A DNA stretch of 64,000 nt from Cutibacterium namnetense (lineage in GTDB: Bacteria > Actinomycetota > Actinomycetes > Propionibacteriales > Propionibacteriaceae): contig NZ_LWHO01000005.1 in the NCBI RefSeq assembly GCF_001642025.1, positions 62,001 through 126,000 of the forward strand. The letters are read 5' to 3'. The position numbers were made by a program, and so were the translations under genes. A model generated the notes under the pieces. It did no database searches and was not told the DNA's origin. It was given only the letters and a program-made list of their open reading frames with translations. Below are positions 17,401 through 25,762 of this stretch, in pieces (the stretch's first letter is position 1; the number at the start of each line of letters is the position of its first letter).

Positions 17401-18231
17401 GTGAAGAAGCTGTGGGTGAGATGGGTGGCGCTGACACTGCTCGTCATTGTCCTGAGCCTGGTCATGATCCGGCTGGGACAGTGGCAGCTGCACCGGTTGT
17501 CAGGGCGTCGCGAGGCCAACAACATCATCCGCACCAACCACAGCAAACCGCCGGTCGAATGGTCAACTCTCATGGGCGACCACGAGGTGACGCCACAGCA
17601 ACAGTGGCGACCCGTCACCATCACTGGCACTTTCGATACCGCACACGAACTCCAAGTGCGCTACCGGAGCAACGACGATGACAATGGGTCAGAAATCGTT
17701 ACCCCCATCGTCACGAAGGACAGCCGCCACGTCCTCATTGATCGTGGTTTCCTCAAGCGCTCCTCACATGAGGGCGACGCGCAGACCCTACCTCCAGCCC
17801 CCAACGGAGTCGTGACAGTAACTGGCCTCGTCAAAGGTAATGAGCACGGGAAACCCACCGCCACCGACCCCGTGGAGGGCAAGGTTCGTCTCATTAACTC
17901 CGACGCAATCGGTAAGGCGCAGGGGATTATATACGTCAGCGGATACATCTCAACAACGTCGATGGCACCAGCACAGCGTGATCTGGTTCCCAACGAGCTT
18001 CCGAAACTCGACGATGGCCCCCATCTGTCCTATGCCATCCAGTGGTTCTGTTTCACGGCTATCGCGGTCATTGGACTGTTCGTCCTGATCCGAGGGGATA
18101 TTAAGGACCGACGCAAACGCCGGGCCAAAGCGGCTCGTTCAGCCGCTCAGCGAGCTGTCAGCGGCCCGGAACCGAATCGCCATGACGCGTCACACAACCG
18201 CGGCGCGAAGACACCAGGGGCCCACACGTGA
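17401..18231 (+). CDS. SURF1-family cytochrome oxidase assembly protein
   Basis: 276 aa from GTG 17401. Two membrane segments (about residues 8-24 and 216-235) frame an extracytoplasmic domain, the SURF1 layout. The motif RLGQWQLHRLSGRREAN follows the first segment, and VLIDRGFLKR and VSGYIS are also family-like. SURF1 proteins help heme A insertion into aa3-type cytochrome oxidase, in line with ctaA and ctaB in this window. The C-terminal tail is basic. The stop overlaps the start of the next gene (GTGA). Confidence 0.88.
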   Translation: MKKLWVRWVALTLLVIVLSLVMIRLGQWQLHRLSGRREANNIIRTNHSKPPVEWSTLMGDHEVTPQQQWRPVTITGTFDTAHELQVRYRSNDDDNGSEIVTPIVTKDSRHVLIDRGFLKRSSHEGDAQTLPPAPNGVVTVTGLVKGNEHGKPTATDPVEGKVRLINSDAIGKAQGIIYVSGYISTTSMAPAQRDLVPNELPKLDDGPHLSYAIQWFCFTAIAVIGLFVLIRGDIKDRRKRRAKAARSAAQRAVSGPEPNRHDASHNRGAKTPGAHT

Positions 18232-19049
18232 CGCCGACACTTTCCGTAGTCCTGCCGTGGCTGATCTGCCCCACCTGTCAGCGGCGCGGCTGTGAAAACC
18301 CGTTGGCCCGTGAGGGGAGGTCGCTGCGATGCCCCGAGCACCACTGTCTCGATATCGCCAAGCAGGGCTACGTCACCATGACAAGCGCCCCGGCCGGTGC
18401 TAATGCGGACACCGTCGAGATGATCGCTGCCCGCCAAAGAGTGTTGGACGCCGGGCTGTTCCGTGACCTTGATGCTCGGCTGGCCGAGATTCTCACCGAC
18501 CGAGATCGCATTGTGGAAGTAGGAGCTGGAACCGGTCACCATCTGGCCCAGGTTCTCGAGGCCCACCCCGATTCCCACGGTCTGGCATCTGACGTCTCGA
18601 AAGCAGCTATCCGGCGGGCGGCGAAAGCTCATCCTAGGATGGCGGCAGTGGTTGCCGATACCTGGGCTGGGCTGCCTATCCGCACTGGCTGTATAGATGC
18701 TGGGCTGTGCGTCTTTGCGCCTCGCAACCGTGACGAGTTCGCGCGCATCATGAAACCTGACGGGATCTTCGTCGTCGTCACCCCGCTACCTGACCATTTG
18801 CAACAGCTGCGTGAACGCACCGGGATGATCGGCATCCAGCCCCACAAGCACGACGAGCTCATGGCAGCTTTGGCATCACGGTTTACCGTTATCGGCCATG
18901 AAGAGGTGCGAGCGGACATTCCTCTGGACAAACAGACGGCCTCTGACGCTGTGGCAATGGGGCCTAGCGCCCACCACATCCACAACGTTCGTGTCGATGC
19001 CATGTCCGTCACGTCAGCTGTGGAAGTGACGGTTCTGTCTCCCCGGTGA
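18228..19049 (+). CDS. RlmA-type 23S rRNA guanine-N1-methyltransferase
   Basis: 273 aa. The N-terminal zinc site uses C14, C17, C35 and H39 (CPTC ... CPEHHCLD followed by KQGYVTM), the hallmark of the RlmA family. A SAM-binding domain follows with IVEVGAGTGHHL. Relatives methylate G745 or G748 of 23S rRNA, and the latter gives tylosin resistance; which site applies here cannot be told. Start codon GTG overlaps the SURF1 stop. Confidence 0.85.
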   Translation: MTPTLSVVLPWLICPTCQRRGCENPLAREGRSLRCPEHHCLDIAKQGYVTMTSAPAGANADTVEMIAARQRVLDAGLFRDLDARLAEILTDRDRIVEVGAGTGHHLAQVLEAHPDSHGLASDVSKAAIRRAAKAHPRMAAVVADTWAGLPIRTGCIDAGLCVFAPRNRDEFARIMKPDGIFVVVTPLPDHLQQLRERTGMIGIQPHKHDELMAALASRFTVIGHEEVRADIPLDKQTASDAVAMGPSAHHIHNVRVDAMSVTSAVEVTVLSPR

Positions 19050-19077
19050 GCGGGGTTCCTGCCGGAAAGAACCACCC

Positions 19078-19632
19078 TCAAAACTGGCGGTTATCGATGC
19101 TGTGCTCGGCCTTGTCTAGCCGACGACGCGCCTTGCGTACCTTGCGATCAGCCTTTTCGGCCTTAGCCCGACGCTTGTTGAGGGTCGGCTTGGCCTTCTT
19201 GCGACGAGACTTTCCTGCCCCGGCGCGACGCAATTTGCGCAGGGCTTTCTCAGCCTTGTGTGCTTTGCGATCGGCTTTTTCGGCCCGGGCGACGGCGGCC
19301 TCAACAGCCAATTTCAAAGCGTCAATGTCTTCAGGGCTCGGCGAGGTCCCACCACCATTGGTATTCGAATCAACCGAGTCTTGTTGGTCGACCTCCTGCG
19401 ATTTCTCAACGGTCTCGCGTTCAGCCTTCGTCTCCGGGGATGCCGGATCAGCGCCTCCGCGGCGCCGAAATTCAACGCCGACCTCTCGCAGCAATTTTTG
19501 CACTAGCCCGTAGGACCGACCGGATTCGCGTGCCAGGGATCGGATGGACACGCCATCGTGGTAGCGACCCGCCAATTCCTCGGCCACCGCTTGTCTGGCC
19601 TCACCGACCAGCCTAGGCGCACGTGCGACCAT
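19078..19632 (-). CDS. Helix-turn-helix protein with Lys-rich coiled tail
   Basis: 184 aa from ATG 19632, which has AGGAGG 8 nt upstream. Residues about 5-60 (RLVGEARQAVAEELAGRYHDGVSIRSLARESGRSYGLVQKLLREVGVEFR) form the short HTH protein found in many actinobacteria, where it is usually only about 70 aa and often beside an ABC-F gene, as here. An acidic linker and then an Ala/Lys/Arg-rich coiled region (EKADRKAHKAEKALRKLRR) follow; that extension is unusual. A nucleoid- or RNA-binding tail is an inference. Confidence 0.75.
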   Translation of the reverse strand: MVARAPRLVGEARQAVAEELAGRYHDGVSIRSLARESGRSYGLVQKLLREVGVEFRRRGGADPASPETKAERETVEKSQEVDQQDSVDSNTNGGGTSPSPEDIDALKLAVEAAVARAEKADRKAHKAEKALRKLRRAGAGKSRRKKAKPTLNKRRAKAEKADRKVRKARRRLDKAEHSIDNRQF

Positions 19633-19700
19633 CAACCCTCCTCGACACCAACCCACGCATTCTCATGCTACGGCATGGCGAGGCTGCGCACGACGCGGTA

Positions 19701-21335
19701 TCAGGCCAGACTGATGAGTTCGGCGTAGTCAGCACTCCACATATCTTCGGTGCCATCGGGCAGGACGAGCACACGATCGGGGTCCAGCGCATGGACCGCT
19801 CCCTCGTCGTGGGTGACGAGGACAATAGCGCCACCGAAGTTTCCGATAGCGTCGAGAACCTGTGCTCGGCTAGCCGGATCGAGGTTATTTGTTGGTTCAT
19901 CAAGGAGCAGCACGTTGGCCGAAGAGACGACCAGAGTCGCCAGAGCCAGACGTGTCTTCTCGCCACCCGAAAGCACCCCGGCCGGCTTATGCACATCGTC
20001 ACCGGTGAACAGGAAGGAACCGAGTACTTTGCGCATCTCGGTCTCATTGAGGTCACTCGCAGAGCTGGCCATGTTCTCCAGCACGGTGCGGTCCATGTCG
20101 AGTAGATCGTGCTCCTGGGCAAAGTACCCGAGTTTGAGCCCGTGCCCGGCGATCACCTCTCCGGTGTCTGGGGTCTCCTTACCCGCCAGGATCCGCAGCA
20201 GAGTCGTTTTGCCAGCACCATTAAGCCCGAGGACGACCACCTGGGATCCACGGTCGATATTGAGGTCTACCCCGGCAAACACCTCCAACGAGCCGTAAGT
20301 TTTGGTGAGGTTGCGTGCTGTGAGCGGGGTTTTACCGCACGGGGCCGGATCGGGGAAGCGGATGGCGGCTACCTTATCGACGGCCCTCTCTCCCTCAACT
20401 CCCGCGAGTAATTTCTCGGCGCGCCGAGCCATCTGCTGTGCCGCGACGGCCTTGGTCGCCTTCGCGTGCAGTTTGTCGGCCTGAGCCTGGAGGGCGGCAG
20501 CCTTACGTTCAGCGTTAATTCTCTCCTTGTGACGGCGCTTCTCATCAGCGGCTCGCTGCTCAAGGTAGAGCTTCCAACCCATGGAATAGATGTCGAGAGT
20601 GGCCCGATTGGCGTCGAGGTGGAAGACCTTGTTGACGGTGGCCTCCACTAGCTCAGTGTCGTGGGAGATCATCAGGACCCCACCCGAGTAGGACTGCAGG
20701 AAGCTACGCAACCAGACGATGGAGTCAGCGTCTAGGTGGTTAGTGGGCTCATCAAGGAGCAGGGTGTCCGCTCCGGAAAAGAGGATGCGCGCCAGTTCGA
20801 CGCGACGGCGCTGACCCCCCGAGAGGTTCTTCAACGGCTGAGAAAGAACGCGGTCGTCAAGCCCCAAGTTCGACGCAATTCTGGCAGCTTCCGCGGAGGC
20901 GCCATACCCACCAGCCGCAATGAGGCGGTCCTCGGTTTTGGCGTATTTGTCCATCGCGACGGCTCGGTCCTCCTCAGAACCGTTGGCCATCTGGTGTTCC
21001 AGGGTGCGCATTCGCTCCAACATGTGGTCGAGGCCGCGCGCTGACAGAATCCTTGCCCTCGCGATCGTTTCCATGTCTGGATCGCGGGGATCCTGCGGCA
21101 AGTAGCCGAGTTCGCCGGTACGACGTACTGATCCTGCTGCGGGAAGGGCTTCACCGGCCAAGACACGCGTTAGGGTCGTCTTGCCGGCGCCATTGCGACC
21201 CACTAAACCGACCTTGTCCCCAGTAGCTACCTGGAAACTCACCGGGTTGAGCAGGAGCCTAGCTCCGACTCGCACCTCCACATCTTTGACCTGCAGCACC
21301 GGGCCATCTTCCCCCGTTCCGGCGGCCAGGGACAA
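19701..21335 (-). CDS. ABC-F family ATPase
   Basis: 544 aa with two ABC domains and no membrane segment. Walker A motifs are GRNGAGKTT and GLNGAGKTT, signatures LSGGQRRR and LSGGEKTR, Walker B LLLDEPTNHLD and LLLDEPTNNLD. The linker (about residues 240-300) is rich in Lys, Arg and Ala, as in ribosome-acting ABC-F proteins such as EttA relatives; whether it gives antibiotic resistance is unknown. The frame opens with TTG 21335; GTG 21299 (MLQVKDVEV) is a good alternative. The first nine codons from TTG lie inside the 179-bp direct repeat that parted this gene from its former upstream neighbour, the GNAT gene. Confidence 0.9.
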   Translation of the reverse strand: MSLAAGTGEDGPVLQVKDVEVRVGARLLLNPVSFQVATGDKVGLVGRNGAGKTTLTRVLAGEALPAAGSVRRTGELGYLPQDPRDPDMETIARARILSARGLDHMLERMRTLEHQMANGSEEDRAVAMDKYAKTEDRLIAAGGYGASAEAARIASNLGLDDRVLSQPLKNLSGGQRRRVELARILFSGADTLLLDEPTNHLDADSIVWLRSFLQSYSGGVLMISHDTELVEATVNKVFHLDANRATLDIYSMGWKLYLEQRAADEKRRHKERINAERKAAALQAQADKLHAKATKAVAAQQMARRAEKLLAGVEGERAVDKVAAIRFPDPAPCGKTPLTARNLTKTYGSLEVFAGVDLNIDRGSQVVVLGLNGAGKTTLLRILAGKETPDTGEVIAGHGLKLGYFAQEHDLLDMDRTVLENMASSASDLNETEMRKVLGSFLFTGDDVHKPAGVLSGGEKTRLALATLVVSSANVLLLDEPTNNLDPASRAQVLDAIGNFGGAIVLVTHDEGAVHALDPDRVLVLPDGTEDMWSADYAELISLA

Positions 21336-21486
21336 ATGCCCGCCGGTTCAAGCAGCCTTAGCGACGCAGAACCATCGGGACGTGATCAATCCCAGCCTCC
21401 TCAAAGTGCGGACCGGTAACGACGAATCCAAAATCGCGGTACCAGTTCTCGAGGCAAGACTGGGCGTACAGGGCAACCTCCCGGCC
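21308..21486. repeat. Left copy of a perfect 179-bp direct repeat
   Basis: Identical, by eye, to 24636-24814. This copy holds the start region of the ABC-F gene and a dead copy of the last 42 codons plus stop of the GNAT gene (21358-21486). Between this repeat and the next gene (21487-21605) I see no further feature. Confidence 0.95.
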
Positions 21487-21605
21487 GCCATCGACATGTT
21501 GCTACAAGAGTGGCTCCACAGACGCATCAACACGATCATCGCAGTCTGCTCAAGTAACGGGATCGTCACCGTTATGACACTGTTCTGGTTGCTAGTCTGA
21601 TAACC

Positions 21606-22643
21606 TTGAGTGCCGTGAGATTGGTATCATTCATCTTCCCCATCTACAATGAAGAGGGCAATATTGATGAGTTGTACTCACAGATGAGTCAGCTCGTGGA
21701 GGGGCAGCCTTTTCGCTCTGAGTTCATCTTCATCAACGATGGGAGCAAGGATAGTTCGCTCACGAAACTTTTAGCCCTCCATGAGCAGGACGAACGAGTT
21801 GTCATCATTAATCTGTCGCGAAACTGGGGACATCAGCTTGCCGTGACAGCAGGGCTCGACTATGCCGACGGTGATGCGGTCGTCATCATGGATTCCGACC
21901 TACAGGATCCTCCCGAAGTGGCCTTGGAGCTCATCGAGAAATGGCAAACCGGGGAGTACGACGTCGTCTACGCGCAGCGACGAACCCGTCAAGATTCCGC
22001 ATTCAAGAAATTCACCGCCACCATGTTCTACCGGGTGCTCCACAGCATATCGAACGTCGACATTCCGCGAAATACCGGAGATTTTCGGCTCTTGGACAAG
22101 AGAGTTGTTGTGGAGCTGCGAAAGTATCGAGAGCACGATCGGTTCTTACGCGGAATGGTTAGTTATATCGGTTTCCGCCAAGTGGCTGTGCAGTTCGATC
22201 GTCACGCACGCCATGCCGGGGCCACTGGGTATCCCTTGAAGAAGATGATTCGCTTTGCCACCGATGGCATCATCGGATTCTCCGATGCGCCTCTGCGGCT
22301 GATCTCGAAGATCGGGACAGTGGTGTCGCTGGCCTCCCTCATTGGCATCATCTATGCGCTGCTACGTAAGTTTCTCTCCCCGCAGGAAGTGGTGAACGGT
22401 TGGACGTTCACCATCATCACTATCATGTTCTTTAGCGGCGCCCAGATGATTATGCTCGGCATCATCGGCAGCTATCTCGCACGAATTTATAGCCAGGTGA
22501 AGGGTCGTCCGCTGTACGAAATCAGCACGATTGCTAGCCGCGGCGGCGCTACCGTCCACGCCAGCAGCGCGTACCGCAGTGATACCGAGAGCAATCCACC
22601 ATCCCCCATCTCCCATTACTCCAACCTCAAGGACACCCCGTGA
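21606..22643 (+). CDS. Polyprenyl-phosphate glycosyltransferase, GtrB-like (GT2)
   Basis: 345 aa from TTG 21606; GTG 21615 is an alternative start. GT-A domain with FIFPIYNEEGNI and the metal-binding DSDLQDPPE near residue 96, an NTGDFRLLDK block, and two C-terminal membrane segments (about residues 238-258 and 270-300). This is the layout of GtrB, which puts a sugar on undecaprenyl phosphate at the inner face. It is the first gene of a three-gene unit; the next two start inside the stop of the one before. In the Gram-positive host the final acceptor is probably a wall polymer or a protein, which is an inference. Confidence 0.88.
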   Translation: MSAVRLVSFIFPIYNEEGNIDELYSQMSQLVEGQPFRSEFIFINDGSKDSSLTKLLALHEQDERVVIINLSRNWGHQLAVTAGLDYADGDAVVIMDSDLQDPPEVALELIEKWQTGEYDVVYAQRRTRQDSAFKKFTATMFYRVLHSISNVDIPRNTGDFRLLDKRVVVELRKYREHDRFLRGMVSYIGFRQVAVQFDRHARHAGATGYPLKKMIRFATDGIIGFSDAPLRLISKIGTVVSLASLIGIIYALLRKFLSPQEVVNGWTFTIITIMFFSGAQMIMLGIIGSYLARIYSQVKGRPLYEISTIASRGGATVHASSAYRSDTESNPPSPISHYSNLKDTP

Positions 22644-23824
22644 GACGGCTCACTCGAATATCTGCTCATGACAAACCCGAGCCGACCTACACCACGATTG
22701 CCCGGTTCAACGTCAACGTGTTGGGGTGGATTTTCCTCGCTGCGGCGACGCTCTGCTCATTGCTCATCCGCAAAACGGTCGTCCGCTTCCATAGCGCTGA
22801 CTATCAAATATTTCTGAGAAAATGGTATGAGCATCTCAGTACATACGGGTTCAGCGGTTTCCGCACGGAGTTCGCGGATTACAACTTCCCTTACCTTTAC
22901 TTGTTGTGGGCAGGAGCCAGGGCTGGGATTCCGCCACTGGCTCTCGTCAAGGGGATCTCAATCTTTTTCGACCTCGTTCTCGCGGCAGCGATCATGTTCC
23001 TCTTCCGGTCGCTCCACTCATCCCCCTTGATAGCCGCAGGGGCGGGGGTTCTCACCCTGCTCATGCCGAATGGCTGGCTCAACAGCGCGGTCTGGGGACA
23101 GTGCGACATCATCTACACCAGTTTTCTCGTGTTGTGCGTCACAATGCTCATTCGTCGCCAGTTCTCCTGGTCATGGTTCTGGTTCGGAGTCGCCTTCTCC
23201 TTCAAGTTGCAAGCCGTCTTTCTGCTCCCCTTGCTCGGCGTGCTCTGGCTGATAGACCGCCGCCAACACTGGTGGGCACCAGCGTGGGCAGTAGTCCCCC
23301 CCGTGCTGGCTCCTCTTCCTGCAGTGGCGGCCGGACGACCACTGGCATCGGCTTTTGGGGCGTACGTTGGCCAAGGGTCCCAGTTCTTCACCACTAATGC
23401 GCCAAATTTCATGTCCTGGTTCGGGCCGAATGCCAAAATTATCGGTCACGCCTCACTCTGGCTGGCACTGGGCATCATCTTTTTCATTCTGGCTGCTGTC
23501 GTAAAAATTCACTGCGGACAGCTGGACACAAACACCATTCTGTGCCTGTCAGCATTCGTTCTACTCGCCATTCCGTTCCTGCTCCCTACGATGCGCGGAC
23601 GCTATTTCTTCCCTGGTGAGATCTTCCTTCTAATCTGGGTGATGAAAAATCGCTGGCGCAACTGGTGGCTGCTCCTACTCATTTACGTTCCGCTGACGTT
23701 CGACTACGCCCGGAACCTATTCCACAGCACATTCCCCTTAGGTAGCAAAGAACTATCGGTGAGCATTCTCGTCGGATTGGCTCTGCTACTGCGGGAAACC
23801 ACGGCACCGATCCACAAGTCATGA
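22640..23824 (+). CDS. Polytopic membrane glycosyltransferase (GT-C type)
   Basis: 394 aa from GTG 22640, overlapping the stop of the GtrB-like gene. About ten hydrophobic segments. The first outer loop carries SADYQIFLRKWYEHLS and FADYNFPYLYLLW, with the Asp residues typical of GT-C enzymes, and VWGQCDIIYTSFLVL is like the mannosyl/glucosyl transferases of the GT87/PMT-like group. Its place in a gtr cassette suggests the type-specific transferase that moves the sugar from polyprenyl phosphate to the acceptor outside the cell. The sugar and acceptor are unknown. Confidence 0.8.
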   Translation: MRRLTRISAHDKPEPTYTTIARFNVNVLGWIFLAAATLCSLLIRKTVVRFHSADYQIFLRKWYEHLSTYGFSGFRTEFADYNFPYLYLLWAGARAGIPPLALVKGISIFFDLVLAAAIMFLFRSLHSSPLIAAGAGVLTLLMPNGWLNSAVWGQCDIIYTSFLVLCVTMLIRRQFSWSWFWFGVAFSFKLQAVFLLPLLGVLWLIDRRQHWWAPAWAVVPPVLAPLPAVAAGRPLASAFGAYVGQGSQFFTTNAPNFMSWFGPNAKIIGHASLWLALGIIFFILAAVVKIHCGQLDTNTILCLSAFVLLAIPFLLPTMRGRYFFPGEIFLLIWVMKNRWRNWWLLLLIYVPLTFDYARNLFHSTFPLGSKELSVSILVGLALLLRETTAPIHKS

Positions 23825-24267
23825 GTTCATCCGAGACAAACAGTCGCCATGTGAAAGCCAACGTCGCACGCCTGATCAGATTCGGCCTGGTCGGTTTGCT
23901 GAACACAGCCGTGTACTACATCGTCTACCGATTGCTTCTGTGGTTCCTGCCTTATCTCGCAGCTCACATCGCTGCCTTCTGCGTCGGCATCATCATAAGT
24001 TTCTTTGCGAACTGCGCATTCACCTACCACGTGAAGCCGACGTGGCGGCGTTTCATCGCATTCCCAGCGACAACACTCATCAACCTGTTCATCACGACAT
24101 TCGGGTCAGCAGCTCTGGTGCGGTGGGCAGGAGTAAGTCCAAAATACGCAACACTCGTCGCAACCGCCGTCGCAGTTCCGTTCACCTATATCGCGACGAC
24201 ATTCGTCTTGGCGGGCCGCACGCAGGTGGAGCGTCCTGGCGAACCCCATCAATCTGCAGGATCGTGA
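23821..24267 (+). CDS. GtrA-like membrane protein
   Basis: 148 aa, four membrane segments, with RFGLVGLLNTAVYYIVYRLL at the first and FFANCAFTYHVKPTWRRFIAF in the middle, the GtrA-family (PF04138) pattern. GtrA proteins are thought to flip polyprenyl-linked sugar. ATGA overlap with the upstream gene shows tight coupling. In phage and Salmonella-type cassettes the order is gtrA-gtrB-gtrC; here it is B-C-A. Confidence 0.88.
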   Translation: MSSSETNSRHVKANVARLIRFGLVGLLNTAVYYIVYRLLLWFLPYLAAHIAAFCVGIIISFFANCAFTYHVKPTWRRFIAFPATTLINLFITTFGSAALVRWAGVSPKYATLVATAVAVPFTYIATTFVLAGRTQVERPGEPHQSAGS

Positions 24268-24309
24268 ATGGATTGACCCACCACTTAGCGCATCCAGGTG
24301 GACGCAACG

Positions 24310-24641
24310 CTGGAGCTGCGCCCGACCATCGTCAGTGATGCGCTCCAGGCCCCATGGCGGCCACCACGCCCAGTTGATTGCCACGGACTTCACAATCCCC
24401 TCGAGCGCAACGGCATCCTCATAAATGTCCTCGTCAAGCTCGACACTGCCACGCGAACGCATCATCTGCTGAAAACCCCGATAAAGCTCCTGAGCCTCAC
24501 CAACAGTCTTACCAACGACAAGATCCGACATCACAGACGTCGACACCTGCGAACTCGCAGCAGCAACTCACCCTCACAAGACGGATTAGCCCGAGTCACC
24601 TCAGCGTCATAGTTCTCACGCAGACCGCTGTGATGCTTCCC
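24310..24641 (-). pseudogene. Chimeric remnant of sufU fused to sufT
   Basis: Read on the minus strand, the remnant starts with sufU-like sequence (MSDLVVGKTVGEAQELYRGF, DEDIYEDAVALEG) and passes straight into the sufT C-terminal block (WPPWGLERITDDGRAQLQ). At DNA level 24310-24402 matches 33034-33126 (sufT) and 24399-24641 matches about 33516-33816 (sufU), joined at a shared CCCCTC. The sufU part has also lost about 66 bp that code for the GCSIS cysteine region. It has several substitutions against the intact genes, while the flanking 179-bp repeats are identical. Not functional. The junction with the right repeat falls at a shared CTTC. Confidence 0.8.
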
Positions 24642-24814
24642 CCGTTCCGGCGGCCAGGGACAAATGCCCGCCGGTTCAAGCAGCCTTAGCGACGCAGAAC
24701 CATCGGGACGTGATCAATCCCAGCCTCCTCAAAGTGCGGACCGGTAACGACGAATCCAAAATCGCGGTACCAGTTCTCGAGGCAAGACTGGGCGTACAGG
24801 GCAACCTCCCGGCC
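24636..24814. repeat. Right copy of the perfect 179-bp direct repeat
   Basis: Identical to 21308-21486. This copy contains the real 3' end of the GNAT gene (stop at 24686-24688) and a dead copy of the ABC-F start (TTG at 24663). It shows the older arrangement: GNAT followed 22 bp later by ABC-F, in one transcript. Confidence 0.95.
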
Positions 24815-25186
24815 ATCAGCACCGGCAATCTCGAGGGCGAGATCCATCATTCGCCGACCAATATGCAAACCCCGACTGGCAACATCAACGGCCACTCGTC
24901 CAATGACGAGGTGGTCTTGGTCATCAAGAATGCGCAGCGTACCGACCGGGCGACCGCCGACCGACGCCCACACGAGGACGGTAGTGGGTTCGAGTTCGCG
25001 CCCGTCTAGGTCTGGCTCAGTGCACCGTTGTTCCCCATGGAACACTGCGCTGCGCAGCCACAGGCAGGTGTAGAGAGTGGTCACATCCATGCTCATGGCG
25101 TGGGCATGACGAAGGTCAACATCGCCCGATTGAAGGCCTGTTCCGACGGCATCAGCATCATTTTCCCGTGGCGAAGAAGACATCAT
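24686..25186 (-). CDS. GNAT-family N-acetyltransferase, ElaA-like
   Basis: 166 aa from ATG 25186; ATGs at 25195 and 25183 are also possible. LYTCLWLRSAVFHGEQRC and ELDGRELEPTT-like text (here PDLDGRELEPTTVLVW) are as in the ElaA group. The acetyl-CoA loop region is VIGRVAVDVASRGLHIGRRMMDLAL, and the end has LYAQSCLENWYRDFGFVV. The substrate is unknown. The last 43 codons are duplicated at 21358-21486 by the repeat event. Confidence 0.88.
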   Translation of the reverse strand: MMSSSPRENDADAVGTGLQSGDVDLRHAHAMSMDVTTLYTCLWLRSAVFHGEQRCTEPDLDGRELEPTTVLVWASVGGRPVGTLRILDDQDHLVIGRVAVDVASRGLHIGRRMMDLALEIAGADGREVALYAQSCLENWYRDFGFVVTGPHFEEAGIDHVPMVLRR

Positions 25187-25204
25187 GCCCCACATCTTGA
25201 CAGA

Positions 25205-25564
25205 ATGTCTGACATGAGTACGCCACGCCGAGCAGCACCAGAGGACGACACCGATCTGGCGGACGTCTCCCGTTCCTGGCACAGGTACCTCATCCTCGTC
25301 ATCTGCAGTGTCATCGTCGCTATCCTCGGGCTAGGCATTTTCGGCTACCTGGCGTGGTGGTCGTTGTGCGATCAAGCCGCCGGAGTCTGCCAACATGGTG
25401 AGCCCGTCATGTACTGGTGTTCAGTGGCCGCCCTGGCCATTCTCGGTCTCATCATCGGGGTCTTGACACAGATTTGGTTAGAGAAACGTTGGTGGCATCT
25501 GCTCGCCATCATCATCCCGGCTGTTCTCATCATCGCCGGTGTTTTTTTCTGGCTCGCCGTCTAG
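25205..25564 (+). CDS. Small three-segment membrane protein, unknown
   Basis: 119 aa from ATG 25205 (ATG 25214 also possible). A polar N-terminus of about 25 residues is followed by three hydrophobic segments (near 28-54, 66-90 and 94-118). Two cysteines (SLCDQAAGVCQ) lie in the first loop. I do not recognise the family. It is divergent from the GNAT gene, with 18 bp between the starts. Confidence 0.65.
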   Translation: MSDMSTPRRAAPEDDTDLADVSRSWHRYLILVICSVIVAILGLGIFGYLAWWSLCDQAAGVCQHGEPVMYWCSVAALAILGLIIGVLTQIWLEKRWWHLLAIIIPAVLIIAGVFFWLAV

Positions 25565-25762
25565 AAAGAAGCGTCTTTGGCTTCAAGGGACGACGCAGGT
25601 ATTGACTGACCTATCGGCTCCCCAAGCAGGTTGCGGCCTGCACCCTCCTCACGCGGCGTCTACACGATTTCAACACCGTGTTCGCGTTCAGCAACTACAA
25701 TAAGAATGCACACGGCATCTGTACCAGTGCGCCACAGACGACGCTGGCCGGGGGAGGTTGTT

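Larger units (their letters stand above)
21487..24635. mobile_element. 3.15-kb inserted segment carrying a gtr-type glycosyltransferase cassette
   Basis: This segment sits between the two 179-bp repeats and separates the ABC-F and GNAT genes, which the right repeat shows were once 22 bp apart. It carries three coupled genes on the plus strand (21606-24267) and a chimeric sufU/sufT remnant (24310-24641). Its coding sequence is visibly richer in A and T than the neighbours, at least in the first gene. There is no transposase or integrase and no short terminal inverted repeat, so the means of entry is unknown; integration of a circle carrying the 179-bp segment is one option. Confidence 0.65.

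Noticed and set aside
21487-24635. Composite transposon or prophage for the gtr insert
   Set aside because: No transposase, integrase, IS end or phage gene is present; only the long direct repeats are seen.
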